Under the pieces are notes generated by a model. That model worked only from the letters and a program-made list of their open reading frames with translations, ran no database searches and was not told where the DNA came from. Position numbers and translations under genes: made by a program. This document shows, piece by piece, positions 47,915-58,883 of a DNA stretch of 64,000 nucleotides (position 1 is the stretch's first letter; every line of letters begins with the position of its first letter). Location: the NCBI GenBank assembly GCA_900457075.1, contig UGYN01000002.1, positions 4,526,001 to 4,590,000 of the forward strand, written 5' to 3'. This DNA is from Serratia quinivorans (lineage in GTDB: Bacteria; Pseudomonadota; Gammaproteobacteria; Enterobacterales; Enterobacteriaceae).

Positions 47915-48568
47915 TTATAGGGTGATGCGAATCGCCCCGTCGTCACCGACAATGCCGTTAACAATTTGCCCGGAGGCCATGCGCACGCGGACGCTATCTT
48001 CTGTGGCGGCGTTGTTCATCGCCTTGCCCGAGCCGCTGATGTTAAATCCGTCCCCCTGTGCGGTCACCTGCACTGCCTGACCGGCCTTGACCGCCCAGGC
48101 GCGGCGCAGCATGGCCAGGTTCAGTGGCTGGCCAGGGCTGATATTACGCAGGCTGACGGCCCCAAGAGCCTTGCCGGCCTCGGTCAGCGTGCGGGGTGGC
48201 AGAGTGTCGAGCCGACCGGTCTTCAACTTGATATCCGCCGCCGTCAGCTTGCTGCCAGCACTGATGCCGCGTGCCGACACCAGGTATTTGCCGATCACCT
48301 GAACCTGCGTCTGGATGAAACGCCGTTCCTGACCACAGCGAGCCGAAATACTGATGTTGCCCCAACGGCGGGCATTGGAGGCGAGAGACAGCTGTGGAAA
48401 TTCGCACGCTGGCCACAGGGCCGCAGGCGTGCGCACCAGCACTTTAACCTGTACCGGACTGCCGCTGAATTTGCTGGTGACGAAGCTTTCAATCTGCGCC
48501 GCCAGATCCTCGGCCCGTGCGTTCAGGCTGCACAGCAGCGCTGCCAACAGCAGCATTCTACCTTTCAT
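47915..48568 (-). CDS. flgA: Flagellar P-ring assembly chaperone FlgA
   Basis: Periplasmic chaperone for FlgI. About 217 residues from ATG 48568: signal peptide MKGRMLLLAALLCSLNARA and a C-terminal SAF-type domain with KTGRLDTLPPRTL and AWAVKAGQAVQVTAQGDGF. Starts at 48589 or 48556 are also possible; 48568 has GGAAG 6 bases upstream. Divergent from flgB across a 160 bp gap that should hold class 2 promoters for both directions. Confidence 0.93.
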   Translation of the reverse strand: MKGRMLLLAALLCSLNARAEDLAAQIESFVTSKFSGSPVQVKVLVRTPAALWPACEFPQLSLASNARRWGNISISARCGQERRFIQTQVQVIGKYLVSARGISAGSKLTAADIKLKTGRLDTLPPRTLTEAGKALGAVSLRNISPGQPLNLAMLRRAWAVKAGQAVQVTAQGDGFNISGSGKAMNNAATEDSVRVRMASGQIVNGIVGDDGAIRITL

Positions 48569-48728
48569 CTTCGCTTCCACCACAACCATCAGGATACGCG
48601 TAAGTGTACCCGGACTGCGTTCAGGCTAAGCAGATAAATAGCGACGCATTTTGCTCTTATTCCCACGATAGGCTGACACAAGGGGCGTTTATGCTGTCGG
48701 CTCCAAATTCTAACCTCGCGGAGGGAGC
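48569..48728. promoter_or_regulatory. Divergent flgA / flgB promoter region
   Basis: 160 bp between two divergent class 2 operons. FlhD4C2 boxes are expected here from work in E. coli and Salmonella, but I cannot pick them reliably. GGAGGG 5 bases before the flgB ATG is a good ribosome site. Confidence 0.5.
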
Positions 48729-49142
48729 ATGATCGACAAACTGGACGCTGCTCTGCGCTTTGGTCAAGAGGCGCTGAACCTGCGCGCCCAGCGGCAGGAA
48801 ATTTTGGCCGCCAACATCGCCAACGCAGACACCCCGGGTTATCAGGCGCGGGACATCGATTTCGCCGGCCAATTGAACAAGGTGCTGGAACAGGGCCGCG
48901 TCAGCGGCAGTGGCATTGCGCTGAACATGACGTCTGCGCGCCACATTCCGGCGCAGAACATGCAGCCGCCACAGCTCGACTTGCTGTTCCGCGTGCCGGA
49001 TCAGCCGTCCATGGACGGCAACACGGTGGACATGGATCGCGAACGTACCAACTTCGCCGATAACAGCCTGAAATATCAGACCGATCTGACGCTGATCAAC
49101 GGTCAGATCAAAGGGATGATGTCAGTGTTACAACAAGGATAA
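48729..49142 (+). CDS. flgB: Flagellar proximal rod protein FlgB
   Basis: First rod subunit, 137 residues. The N-terminal rod signature is [19 protein letters not shown], followed by a central variable part and the C-terminal helix [19 protein letters not shown]. Opens the flgBCDEFGHIJ operon and is 5 bp from flgC. Confidence 0.97.
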   Translation: MIDKLDAALRFGQEALNLRAQRQEILAANIANADTPGYQARDIDFAGQLNKVLEQGRVSGSGIALNMTSARHIPAQNMQPPQLDLLFRVPDQPSMDGNTVDMDRERTNFADNSLKYQTDLTLINGQIKGMMSVLQQG

Positions 49143-49147
49143 GGCGC

Positions 49148-49552
49148 ATGTCGCTACTGAATATTTTTGATATCTCCGGTTCGGCGCTGTCCGCACAGTC
49201 GCAACGCCTGAACGTCAGCGCCAGCAACATGGCCAACGCCGACAGCGTCAGCGGCCCGGACGGCCAGCCTTATCGCGCCAAACAGGTGGTGTTTGAAGTC
49301 GCCAGCGCGCCCGGGCAGCCAACCGGCGGCGTACGCGTAGCGCAGGTGGTCGACGACCCCGCTCCGGAGCGCCTGGTTTATCAGCCGGGCAACCCGCTGG
49401 CGGACGGCAAAGGCTATGTCCGGATGCCGAACGTGGATGTGGTGGGCGAAATGGTCAACACCATTTCCGCCTCCCGCAGCTATCAGGCCAACGTCGAGGT
49501 GCTCAACACCACCAAGTCGATGATGATGAAAACCCTGACGCTGGGTCAATAA
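49148..49552 (+). CDS. flgC: Flagellar proximal rod protein FlgC
   Basis: Rod subunit, 134 residues, same as E. coli. It shows [30 protein letters not shown] and the C-terminal [20 protein letters not shown]. No disruption. 12 bp from flgD. Confidence 0.97.
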   Translation: MSLLNIFDISGSALSAQSQRLNVSASNMANADSVSGPDGQPYRAKQVVFEVASAPGQPTGGVRVAQVVDDPAPERLVYQPGNPLADGKGYVRMPNVDVVGEMVNTISASRSYQANVEVLNTTKSMMMKTLTLGQ

Positions 49553-49564
49553 CCGGAGCTTGCC

Positions 49565-50242
49565 ATGGCCATTGCCGCAACCACCACTGAATCGCTGGAT
49601 AACAGCGTCATCGGTGCCAACGCCAAAAATAACACCAGCCAGGATCTGAACAACAGCTTCCTGACGCTGCTGGTGGCGCAGTTGAAGAATCAGGATCCGA
49701 CCAACCCGATGCAGAACAATGAGCTGACCAGCCAATTGGCGCAGATCAACACCGTTCAGGGCATCGAGAAACTCAATACCACGCTGGGCTCGATTTCCGG
49801 CCAGATCAACAGCAATCAGTCACTGCAGGCCAGCGCCCTGATCGGTCACGGCGTGATGGTCCCCGGCAGCAATATCCTGGCCGGCAGCAAAGACGGCAAG
49901 GTCAGCACCACGCCGTTTGGTCTGGAACTGGAGCGTGCGGCCGATTCGGTGACCGCCACCATTACCGACGCCACCGGTAAAGCGGTGCGCACTATCGAAC
50001 TCGGCGGCCTGACCGCCGGGGTGCATTCGTTTAGCTGGGACGGTTCGATGACGGACGGCACCGCCGCACCCGACGGAGCCTACAGCTTCACCATCAACGC
50101 CAAGGGCAACGGCGAGCAGTTGGTGGCGCGCAGCCTGCACTTTGGCATGGTCAACGGCGTTATCCGCGATGCGAACGGCGCGAAGCTGGATCTGGGCCTG
50201 GCGGGCAGTACCACGCTGGAAGAAGTCCGCCAAATTCTTTAA
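49565..50242 (+). CDS. flgD: Flagellar hook cap protein FlgD
   Basis: Scaffold that sits at the tip of the growing hook and is later discarded. 225 residues. FLTLLVAQLKNQDPTNPMQN (about 35-54) is the diagnostic N-terminal motif. The C-terminal part has the FlgD Ig-like/tudor pattern, with WDGSMTDGTAAPDGAYSF. Confidence 0.97.
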   Translation: MAIAATTTESLDNSVIGANAKNNTSQDLNNSFLTLLVAQLKNQDPTNPMQNNELTSQLAQINTVQGIEKLNTTLGSISGQINSNQSLQASALIGHGVMVPGSNILAGSKDGKVSTTPFGLELERAADSVTATITDATGKAVRTIELGGLTAGVHSFSWDGSMTDGTAAPDGAYSFTINAKGNGEQLVARSLHFGMVNGVIRDANGAKLDLGLAGSTTLEEVRQIL

Positions 50243-50312
50243 TACGATTTTTTATTTCACTCATTCACAGGGCGTTATCGGACGATAGCCTAAACATTAT
50301 TCGGAGAATGAC

Positions 50313-51536
50313 ATGGCCTTTTCTCAGGCAGTAAGCGGCTTGAACGCAGCAGCAACCAACCTGGACGTGATCGGTAATAACATCGCTAACTCCGCCACTT
50401 CCGGTTTTAAATCAGGCACCGTTTCCTTTGCCGACATGTTTGCCGGTTCGCAGGTCGGGCTGGGTGTCAAGGTTGCGGGCATCACCCAGAACTTTAAGGG
50501 CGGTACCACCACCGGGACCAGCCGTGCGCTGGACGTGGCGATTTCCGGCAACGGTTTCTTCCGCATGCAGGACCAGGACGGTGGCGTTTTCTACAGCCGT
50601 AACGGCCAGTTCAAACTGGATGAAAACCGCAACCTGACCAATATGCAGGGCCTGCAGTTGACCGGTTATCCGGCTGCCGGTACGCCGCCGACCATTCAAC
50701 AGGGCGCCAACCCGGTGCCGCTCAGTATTCCTGAAGGCATGATGAACGCCAAGGCGTCCACATCAGGCACCATGGTAGCCAACCTGAAGTCCACCCATAA
50801 GGTACCGGACAACAAGACCTTCGATCCGGCCAAGCAGGATTCTTATAACTACGTCAACACCATCACCGCCTACGACTCATTGGGCAATGCACATAACATC
50901 AATGCCTATTTCGTGAAGACTGACGAAAACAAGTGGCAGGTGTATACCCAGGATGGCTCCGCTGCGCCTGTCGATGCCGGCACCATGACCTTCGATACCA
51001 GCGGCAACCTGACCGGTACCACCAGTAAACAAGGCACCGCCGCCGAGTTCAGCATGCTGGTCCCGATGTCCGCCAAGGACGGTGCTCCGGCGCAGAACCT
51101 CAGCCTGAGCTTTGCCAAGAGCATGCAGCAGAGCGTTAGCGCAGATTCGGTCAGCAAGGTGTCGCAAGACGGCTATGGCGCCGGTGAGTACACCAATTTC
51201 CAGATTAACAACGACGGTACGGTCGTGGGCATCTATTCCAACCAGCAGACTCAGGTGCTGGGGCAGATTGTGATGGCCAACTTCTCCAACCCGGAAGGCC
51301 TGTCCTCGCAGGGTGATAACGTCTGGCAGGAAACCGGCGCATCGGGCCAGCCGCGTGTGGGTATTGCGGGTGGCGGCGGCTTCGGCAAGTTGACCAGCGG
51401 GGCGCTGGAAGCCTCCAACGTCGATCTGAGCCAGGAGTTGGTGAATATGATCGTCGCCCAGCGCAACTACCAGTCGAATGCCCAGACCATCAAAACCCAG
51501 GACTCCATTCTGCAGACGCTGGTCAGCCTGCGCTAA
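50313..51536 (+). CDS. flgE: Flagellar hook protein FlgE
   Basis: Forms the hook joint. 407 residues. SQAVSGLNAAATNLDVIGNN at the N-terminus, a DVAISGNGFFRM turn and the C-terminal helix DLSQELVNMIVAQRNYQSNA are complete. GGAG 6 bases upstream of the ATG. A 70 bp gap after flgD is the largest within the operon. Confidence 0.98.
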   Translation: MAFSQAVSGLNAAATNLDVIGNNIANSATSGFKSGTVSFADMFAGSQVGLGVKVAGITQNFKGGTTTGTSRALDVAISGNGFFRMQDQDGGVFYSRNGQFKLDENRNLTNMQGLQLTGYPAAGTPPTIQQGANPVPLSIPEGMMNAKASTSGTMVANLKSTHKVPDNKTFDPAKQDSYNYVNTITAYDSLGNAHNINAYFVKTDENKWQVYTQDGSAAPVDAGTMTFDTSGNLTGTTSKQGTAAEFSMLVPMSAKDGAPAQNLSLSFAKSMQQSVSADSVSKVSQDGYGAGEYTNFQINNDGTVVGIYSNQQTQVLGQIVMANFSNPEGLSSQGDNVWQETGASGQPRVGIAGGGGFGKLTSGALEASNVDLSQELVNMIVAQRNYQSNAQTIKTQDSILQTLVSLR

Positions 51537-51548
51537 TAGGATTGATTT

Positions 51549-52304
51549 ATGGATCACGCGATTTATACCGCGATGGGCGCGGCGCGGCAGACGCTGGAGC
51601 AGCAATCGGTTACTGCCAACAACCTGGCTAATGCCTCGACGCCGGGTTTCCGTGCTCAGCTTTCGGCGTTGCGTGCGGTGCCGGTAGACGGGCCAAGCCT
51701 GCTGACGCGCACGCTGGTTACCGCGTCAACGCCGGGTGCCGACATGAGCCAGGGGGCGCTGAACTATACCGCGCGCCCGCTGGACGTGGCGTTGCAACAG
51801 GACGGTTTTCTGGCGGTCAGCCTGCCGGATGGCAGCGAAGCCTACACCCGCAACGGTAATCTTCAGATCTCCTCCACCGGGCAGCTGACGGTGCAGGGCA
51901 GGCCGGTAATGGGCGATGGCGGGCCGATAGAGGTGCCGCCGTCGGCGGAGATCACCATTGCCGCCGACGGTACCATCTCGGCACTGAATGCGGGCGATCC
52001 GCCGAATACCCTCGCACAGATTGGTCGGCTGAAACTGGTCAAGGCCGACGCGCGCGAAGTGATGCGCGGCGATGACGGTCTGTTCCGTCTGACGCCGGAA
52101 ACCCAGCAGCAGCGCGGTAATCAGTTACCGAACGATCCTTTGGTTCGGGTCATGCCGGGCGTGCTGGAAGGCAGCAACGTCAAACCGATGGAAACCATGG
52201 TTGACATGATCGCCAACGCCCGGCGGTTTGAAATGCAGATGAAAGTCATCCACAGCGTGGATGAAAATGAACAGCGCGCCAACTCGTTGTTATCACTGAG
52301 TTAA
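51549..52304 (+). CDS. flgF: Flagellar proximal rod protein FlgF
   Basis: 251 residues, against 251 in E. coli. MDHAIYTAMGAARQTLEQQS at the start and NVKPMETMVDMIANARRFEM near the end are standard. No signal peptide; exported through the flagellar type III system. Confidence 0.97.
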   Translation: MDHAIYTAMGAARQTLEQQSVTANNLANASTPGFRAQLSALRAVPVDGPSLLTRTLVTASTPGADMSQGALNYTARPLDVALQQDGFLAVSLPDGSEAYTRNGNLQISSTGQLTVQGRPVMGDGGPIEVPPSAEITIAADGTISALNAGDPPNTLAQIGRLKLVKADAREVMRGDDGLFRLTPETQQQRGNQLPNDPLVRVMPGVLEGSNVKPMETMVDMIANARRFEMQMKVIHSVDENEQRANSLLSLS

Positions 52305-52319
52305 GCAGCAAGGAAATAA

Positions 52320-53105
<786 letters not shown>

Positions 53106-53159
53106 TTGACGGGCGCGGCAGCGCCCGTAACCCTATTTTGTGAAACAAAGGCGATACCC

Positions 53160-53879
53160 GTGGTAATCACAACTCTGATGGCAAACGTGCCGCCGCAAGG
53201 CAAACGCTGGTTGGCGGCGATGGTGATGCTGACGCTGGGCGGCTGTGCTTATATTCCGCATAAACCTCTGGTGGATGGCACGACCACGGCGCAACCGGCT
53301 CCGGCGGGCGCACCGGTACCCAACGGCTCGATTTTCCAGACGGTACAACCGATGAACTACGGCTATCAGCCTCTGTTTGAAGATCGCCGCCCGCGTAACG
53401 TGGGTGACACTCTGACCATCGCGCTGCAAGAAAACGTCAGCGCCAGCAAAAGTTCTTCCGCCAATGCCAGCCGCAACGGTGCCAGCAAGTTTGGCGTTGC
53501 CACGGCGCCGCGCTATCTCGACGGCCTGCTGGGCAATGCGCGTGCCGATATGGAGATGTCCGGCGACAGCACCTTCGGCGGCAAGGGCGGAGCCAATGCC
53601 AACAATACCTTTAACGGCACCATTACCGTCACGGTCAATCAGGTGCTGGTTAACGGCAACCTGCACGTGGTGGGCGAAAAACAGATCGCCATCAATCAGG
53701 GCACCGAGTTCATTCGTTTCTCCGGGGTAGTGAATCCGCGCACCATCAGCGGCAGTAACTCGGTCACTTCCACTCAGGTGGCAGATGCGCGCATTGAATA
53801 CGTCGGCAACGGCTATATCAACGAGGCGCAGACCATGGGTTGGTTGCAACGCTTCTTCTTAAATGTCTCACCGTTCTAA
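53160..53879 (+). CDS. flgH: Flagellar L-ring lipoprotein FlgH
   Basis: Outer-membrane ring subunit. 239 residues from GTG 53160, chosen for AAAGG (53147-53151) at a spacing of 8; ATG 53178 is the other option and gives the shorter signal. Lipobox [24 protein letters not shown] and [20 protein letters not shown] are nearly identical to E. coli. Confidence 0.95.
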   Translation: MVITTLMANVPPQGKRWLAAMVMLTLGGCAYIPHKPLVDGTTTAQPAPAGAPVPNGSIFQTVQPMNYGYQPLFEDRRPRNVGDTLTIALQENVSASKSSSANASRNGASKFGVATAPRYLDGLLGNARADMEMSGDSTFGGKGGANANNTFNGTITVTVNQVLVNGNLHVVGEKQIAINQGTEFIRFSGVVNPRTISGSNSVTSTQVADARIEYVGNGYINEAQTMGWLQRFFLNVSPF

Positions 53880-53889
53880 GGATTGACCG

Positions 53890-54991
53890 ATGCTGAAAAA
53901 ATTACTGCTTACGCTGTGGATTGGGCTGGTGTGTTTACCGGCAACGGCGGAGCGCATTCGCGATCTGGTCACGGTGCAGGGCGTGCGTGATAACGCGCTG
54001 ATCGGTTACGGGTTGGTGGTGGGGCTGGATGGTTCCGGTGACCAAACCATGCAGACGCCGTTCACCACCCAGAGCCTGAGCAATATGCTGTCGCAGTTGG
54101 GGATCACCGTGCCGTCGGGCACCAATATGCAGCTGAAAAACGTGGCGGCAGTGATGGTGACCGCCAGGCTGCCGCCGTTTTCGCGTACCGGACAGAATAT
54201 TGACGTGGTGGTGTCCTCAATGGGCAACGCCAAGAGCCTGCGCGGCGGTACCTTGCTGATGACGCCGCTGAAAGGCGTTGATAACCAGGTTTACGCGCTG
54301 GCGCAGGGCAACGTGCTGGTGGGCGGTGCCGGTGCCTCGGCCGGCGGCAGCAGCGTACAGGTCAACCAACTGGCCGGTGGCCGCATCAGTAACGGGGCCA
54401 CCATTGAACGCGAACTGCCAACCACTTTCGGTGCCGGTGGCGTGATTAATCTGCAACTGAACGATGAGGATTTCACCCTGGCGCAGCAGATCAGCGATGC
54501 CATCAACCGCCAGCGCGGTGGGTGGCACTGCCTCACCGTTGGACGCCCGCACTATTCAGGTATTGGTGCCGCAGGGTAACAGTTCACAGGTGCGTTTCCT
54601 GGCGGAGATCCAGAACATTAACGTCAGCGTCGGGGCGATGGATGCCAAAGTGATCATCAACTCACGCACCGGGTCGGTGGTGATGAACCGCGATGTGATC
54701 CTGGATTCTTGTGCGGTGGCACAGGGCAATCTGTCGGTGGTGGTCGATCGGCAAAATACCGTCAGCCAACCAACGACGCCGTTTGGCGGCGGGCAGACCG
54801 TGGTGACGCCGAATACCCAGATTTCGGTGCAGCAGCAGGGCGGTTCGCTGCAGAAGGTTAATGCCAGCGCCAATCTGAATAACGTGATCCGCGCGCTCAA
54901 TGCATTGGGGGCTACGCCGATCGATCTGATGTCGATCCTGCAGGCAATGCAAAGTGCCGGCTGTCTGCGTGCCAAGTTGGAAATCATCTGA
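53890..54991 (+). pseudogene. flgI: Flagellar P-ring protein FlgI, split by a one-base frameshift
   Basis: Periplasmic ring subunit. The first frame runs from ATG 53890 (signal peptide, then [20 protein letters not shown]) to about 54520, and the second from there to 54991 ([20 protein letters not shown] to CLRAKLEII). Together they give about 366 residues, against 365 in E. coli. The break lies in GGG at 54520-54522; removing one G yields [15 protein letters not shown], matching the family. As given, translation ends at 54579 after 229 codons. The remainder is fully conserved, so a sequencing error or a very young mutation is likely. Confidence 0.95.
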
Positions 54992-55946
54992 TGGCCGGCG
55001 ATCTGATGGCGATGTCGGGTGCCGCTTATGATGCGCAGGCGCTAAACGGGCTTAAGCGTGACGCGGCGAGCGATCCGCAGGGCAATCTGAAACAGGTGGC
55101 GCAGCAGGTTGAAGGCATGTTCGTGCAGATGATGCTGAAAAGTATGCGTGCCGCGTTACCCAAGGACGGGGTGCTGAGCAGCGATCAGTCGCGGCTCTAT
55201 ACCTCAATGTATGACCAGCAGATTGCCCAGCAGATGTCACAGAAGGGCTGGGGATGGCCGACATGATGGTTAAGCAGATGAGCAATGCCAACGCGGTGCC
55301 GAGTGAGACCGCAGGCATGTCGCCAATGGCGCTTGACCTTCTTTATCAGGACAGTGAGGTGCTGCAAACGCTGCCAAATCAGGCGCTGGAGCAAATGATC
55401 CGTCGTGCGGTACCGAAAGCGCCTGCCGCGTCGCCGCTGTCGCTCAATAACGGCAACTTTGTCGCCAGGTTGTCCATTCCGGCACGGGTTGCCAGCCAGC
55501 AGAGCGGCATTCCGCATCAGTTGATTGTGGCCCAGGCCGCGCTGGAGTCGGGCTGGGGCCAGCGTGAGATCCCGACCGCCAACGGTTCGCCGAGCTACAA
55601 CCTGTTTGGCATCAAGGCCGGCAGCAGCTGGAGCGGGCCGGTTACCGAGGTCACAACCACCGAGTTTGAGCAGGGGGCCGCGAAGAAGATCAAGGCGCAG
55701 TTCCGGGTATACGGCTCTTACGTTGAAGCCATTGCCGACTACGTCAAGCTGTTGACCAATAACCCACGCTACGCCGAAGTAGCCAATGCGCGCAGCCCCG
55801 AACAGGCGGCACATGCGTTGCAGAAGGCCGGTTACGCTACCGATCCGCAATACGCCAACAAGCTGGTCAGCGTGATCCAGCAGATGAAAAACACCGGCGA
55901 GCAGGTGGTTAAGGCTTATACCCATGACCTGAAGGATCTGTTCTAA
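54991..55946 (+). pseudogene. flgJ: Flagellar rod-cap muramidase FlgJ, split by a one-base frameshift
   Basis: FlgJ caps the rod and cuts peptidoglycan. The N-terminal rod-cap half (DAQALNGLKRDAASDPQGNL, VEGMFVQMMLKSMRAALPKDG) and the C-terminal glucosaminidase half (QAALESGWGQREI with its catalytic Glu, NLFGIKAGSSW) are in different frames. Adding one C beside 55248 (GGGCTG to GGGCCTG) restores KGLGMADMMVKQM and a protein of about 318 residues. As given, translation stops at 55266. The start shares one base with the flgI stop (TGATG). Confidence 0.95.
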
Positions 55947-56073
55947 ATCCCCGTCATTCTTGACGCTGCAGCTGTGTTGGCTGCACAAGCTCACCCCGGT
56001 CACTTGGCAGACCAAGCTTCCGGGGACTCCCTTGCTGGCCGCCGTGCTGCAACGCCAATTATTTTGGGGATTT
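55945..56073. repeat. Palindromic repeat element after flgJ
   Basis: About 129 bp, with inverted ends AAATCCCC/GGGGATTT, internal GCTGCAG-type arms and an inner CCCCGG/CCGGGG hairpin. It is related to the element after flgL (58884-59006) and begins on the flgJ stop codon. It looks like a non-coding miniature repeat that may act as terminator or 3' protector. Confidence 0.75.
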
Positions 56074-56113
56074 GCGAATGTCATAAATCATGAATAGGGC
56101 TAGCAATTTGCTA

Positions 56114-56140
56114 TCAAGTTTCCCTGCTTTTTGCCGATAA
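56114..56140 (+). promoter_or_regulatory. Sigma-28 promoter for flgKL
   Basis: TCAAGTTT (56114-56121), 11-bp spacer, GCCGATAA (56133-56140), 80 bp before the flgK ATG. It fits the known class 3 expression of the hook-filament junction proteins. Confidence 0.9.
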
Positions 56141-56219
56141 CCAACACAGGCTGAGCGAGTGGGTTCAGCAGATTAATTGACTTCTGTGGGCCAGCGGCGC
56201 CGCAGCAAAAGGAACTTTT

Positions 56220-57866
56220 ATGTCCAATAGCTTAATCAATACCGCGATGAGCGGGCTGAATGCGGCTCAGGTGGCGCTCAGCACCGTCAGTAACAACATC
56301 TCCAATTACAACGTGGCGGGCTATAACCGCCAGACGGCAATTCTGGCGCAGAATGGCGGTATGAGTACCATGAATGGCTTTATTGGCAACGGCGTTACCG
56401 TCACCAGCGTCAACCGCGAATATAATCAGTTCATTACCAACCAGCTGCGCGGCGCGCAGAGCCAGGCCGGGGCGCAGAACGCCTATTTCGAGAAAATTTC
56501 GCAGATCGATAATCTACTGGCCAGTAAAACCAATACCCTGTCGACCAACATGCAGGACTTCTTCAGTAACCTGGAGAATCTGGTCAGCAACGCCGGTGAT
56601 GACGCAGCGCGTCAAACGGTGCTCGGCAAAGCCAATGGTCTGGTCAATCAGTTCAATAACACCGATAAATATCTGCGAGATATGGACAGCGGCGTTAATC
56701 AGCAGCTCAGTGATAGCGCGACGCAGATCAACAGCTATAGCCAGCAGATTGCCAAACTCAATGATGAAATCACCCGCCTGCGCGGCAGTGGCGGTGAGCC
56801 GAATGCCTTACTGGATCAGCGCGACCAGTTGGTCACCGAGCTAAACCAGGTGGTGGGGGTGCAGGTGACCCAGCAGGACGGCGATGCTTATACGGTCTCT
56901 TTCGCCAACGGCCTGACCCTGGTGCAGGGTAACAACGCCTACCAGGTTGAAGCCATCCCCTCCAGCGGCGATCCTGCCCGTTTGACCATCGGCTATAACC
57001 GCGGCAACGGTGTCAGCGAAGTGCCTGAAGGGCAAATTACCAGCGGCAGCGTTAGCGGCGTGTTGAAATTCCGCACGGAATCGCTGGATGGCGCTCGCAA
57101 CCAACTGGGGCAGTTGGCGCTGGCGATGGCCGACAGTTTTAACCAGCAACACCGTGCAGGGTTTGATCTCAACGGCGATGCCGGGACCGACTTCTTCAAC
57201 TTTGGCGGCGGACGCGTGGTGGATAACAGCCGCAATACCGGCGATGCGGCGCTGTCGGTGTCCTACACCGATACCGGCAAGGTGAAAGCCAATGACTACC
57301 GGGTAGAATTTGACGGCAGCAACTGGCAGGTGAGCCGTCTGCCGGACAACGTGAAGGTGAACGCCACCGCGGGTACCGATGCCGATGGCAAAGCGACGTT
57401 AAGTTTTGATGGCCTGAAGGTCGGCATCGAAGGTAACGCGCAAAAGAACGACAGTTTCACCGTGAAGCCGGTCAGCGACGTAGCGGGCAGCCTGAAGGTC
57501 GCCATCACCAACTCTTCAAACATCGCCGCTGCCGGTAAGGATGACAGCGGCCGCGGCGATAACGAAAACGCCAAAAAGCTGCTTGATCTGCAAACCAAGA
57601 AGCTGGTCGACGGCAAGGCCACCTTCAGCGGTGCTTACGCCAGCATGGTTAGCAGTGTCGGTAACCAAACGGCATCGGCCAAGGTTTCGGTGACCTCACA
57701 GAACAATATCGTCAAGCAGCTGACTATCCAACAGCAGTCGGCTTCCGGCGTTAACCTGGATGAAGAGTACGGTGAGCTGCTGCGTTTCCAGCAGTATTAC
57801 ATGGCTAATGCGCAGGTGATCCAGACCGCCAGCTCGATGTTTGATGCGTTACTGAATATCCGTTGA
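56220..57866 (+). CDS. flgK: Hook-filament junction protein FlgK
   Basis: First junction ring between hook and filament. 548 residues. SNSLINTAMSGLNAAQVALS at the start, NNISNYNVAGYNRQ and the C-terminal LRFQQYYMANAQVIQTASSM are conserved. GGAAC 6 bases upstream of ATG 56220. The central variable domain is intact. Confidence 0.97.
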   Translation: MSNSLINTAMSGLNAAQVALSTVSNNISNYNVAGYNRQTAILAQNGGMSTMNGFIGNGVTVTSVNREYNQFITNQLRGAQSQAGAQNAYFEKISQIDNLLASKTNTLSTNMQDFFSNLENLVSNAGDDAARQTVLGKANGLVNQFNNTDKYLRDMDSGVNQQLSDSATQINSYSQQIAKLNDEITRLRGSGGEPNALLDQRDQLVTELNQVVGVQVTQQDGDAYTVSFANGLTLVQGNNAYQVEAIPSSGDPARLTIGYNRGNGVSEVPEGQITSGSVSGVLKFRTESLDGARNQLGQLALAMADSFNQQHRAGFDLNGDAGTDFFNFGGGRVVDNSRNTGDAALSVSYTDTGKVKANDYRVEFDGSNWQVSRLPDNVKVNATAGTDADGKATLSFDGLKVGIEGNAQKNDSFTVKPVSDVAGSLKVAITNSSNIAAAGKDDSGRGDNENAKKLLDLQTKKLVDGKATFSGAYASMVSSVGNQTASAKVSVTSQNNIVKQLTIQQQSASGVNLDEEYGELLRFQQYYMANAQVIQTASSMFDALLNIR

Positions 57867-57924
57867 TTTTCATTTTAACCGGGGCCGCATTGGCTCCGGT
57901 CACCGATTTTGAGGAATCTGCACC

Positions 57925-58883
57925 ATGCGTATGAGCACCAGCATGATGTACCAACAGAACATGTCCGGCATTACCGACAACCAATCACTGTTTATGAAGG
58001 CGGCACAGCAGCTTTCCAGCGGTAAAAAGGTCAGTAATCCGTCCGACGATCCGCTGGCGGCATCGCAGGCGGTGATGCTGGCCCAGTCCCAGTCGGAAAA
58101 CACCCAGTATGCACTGGCGCGGACCTTTGCCCGCCAAAGCGTGTCGATGGAAGAGACGGTGTTGGGCGGGGCAACCAGTACCATCGCCGATATGAAGGCG
58201 CTGATCGTCAATGCCGGCGGCACCGAAAGCGATAATGACCGCGATTCGCTGGCGACCCAACTGCAGGGCTGAAAGACCAACTGCTCAACCAGGCCAACAG
58301 CACTGACGGCAACGGCCGCTACATGTTTGGCGGCTTCGTCAATGACAAGCCCCCGTTTGTCGATAACGGCGGTTCAGTCAGCTACGCCGGCGGTAACAAG
58401 GCCGTTGAGCAGAAAGTGGATGCCAACCGCACCATGACCATTGGCCATACCGGCGATACGGTGTTCATGTCATTGACCAGCAACCCGAAGCCGGAGCCGG
58501 ACGGCAGTGCGCCGGTTTCTAACGTGTTTGAAAGCATTGATATCGCGCTGAAGGCGTTGAAAACCCCCTTGAAGGATGCTGACGACGCCACCAAGCAACA
58601 GGTGAACGATGCGCTGGCCAAGGCCAACCGTGGTCTGGACAACTCCTACAACAAGGTGCTCAGTGTGCGTGCCGAACTGGGTAACCAACTGCAGGAAATG
58701 GATACGCTGGACAGCATTGGCAAAGATCGCGACATGATCAACCAAACGCAGATGAGTGCGCTGGTGGATGCCGATCTGGCCGAGTCAATTTCCAGCTACT
58801 TTATGCAGCAGGCGGCCTTGCAGGCGTCGTATAAAACCTTCGGTGATATGCAGGGGATGTCGCTGTTCCAGATGAACCGCTGA
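57925..58883 (+). pseudogene. flgL: Hook-filament junction protein FlgL, split by a one-base frameshift
   Basis: Second junction protein. The first frame (MRMSTSMMYQQNMSG...SLATQLQG) stops at 58272. The rest (LKDQLLNQANSTDGNGRYMF... to LFQMNR) continues in the next frame to 58883. One missing C beside 58269 (AGGGCTG, expected AGGGCCTG) accounts for the break; with it the protein is about 319 residues, against 317 in E. coli. The loss has the same local context as in flgJ. Without FlgL no filament would assemble. Confidence 0.95.

Noticed and set aside
49056..49063. GCCGATAA inside flgB (also in motA, tssL and other coding regions)
   Set aside because: No TAAAGTTT-like box 11 bp upstream; these are chance -10 matches in coding sequence.
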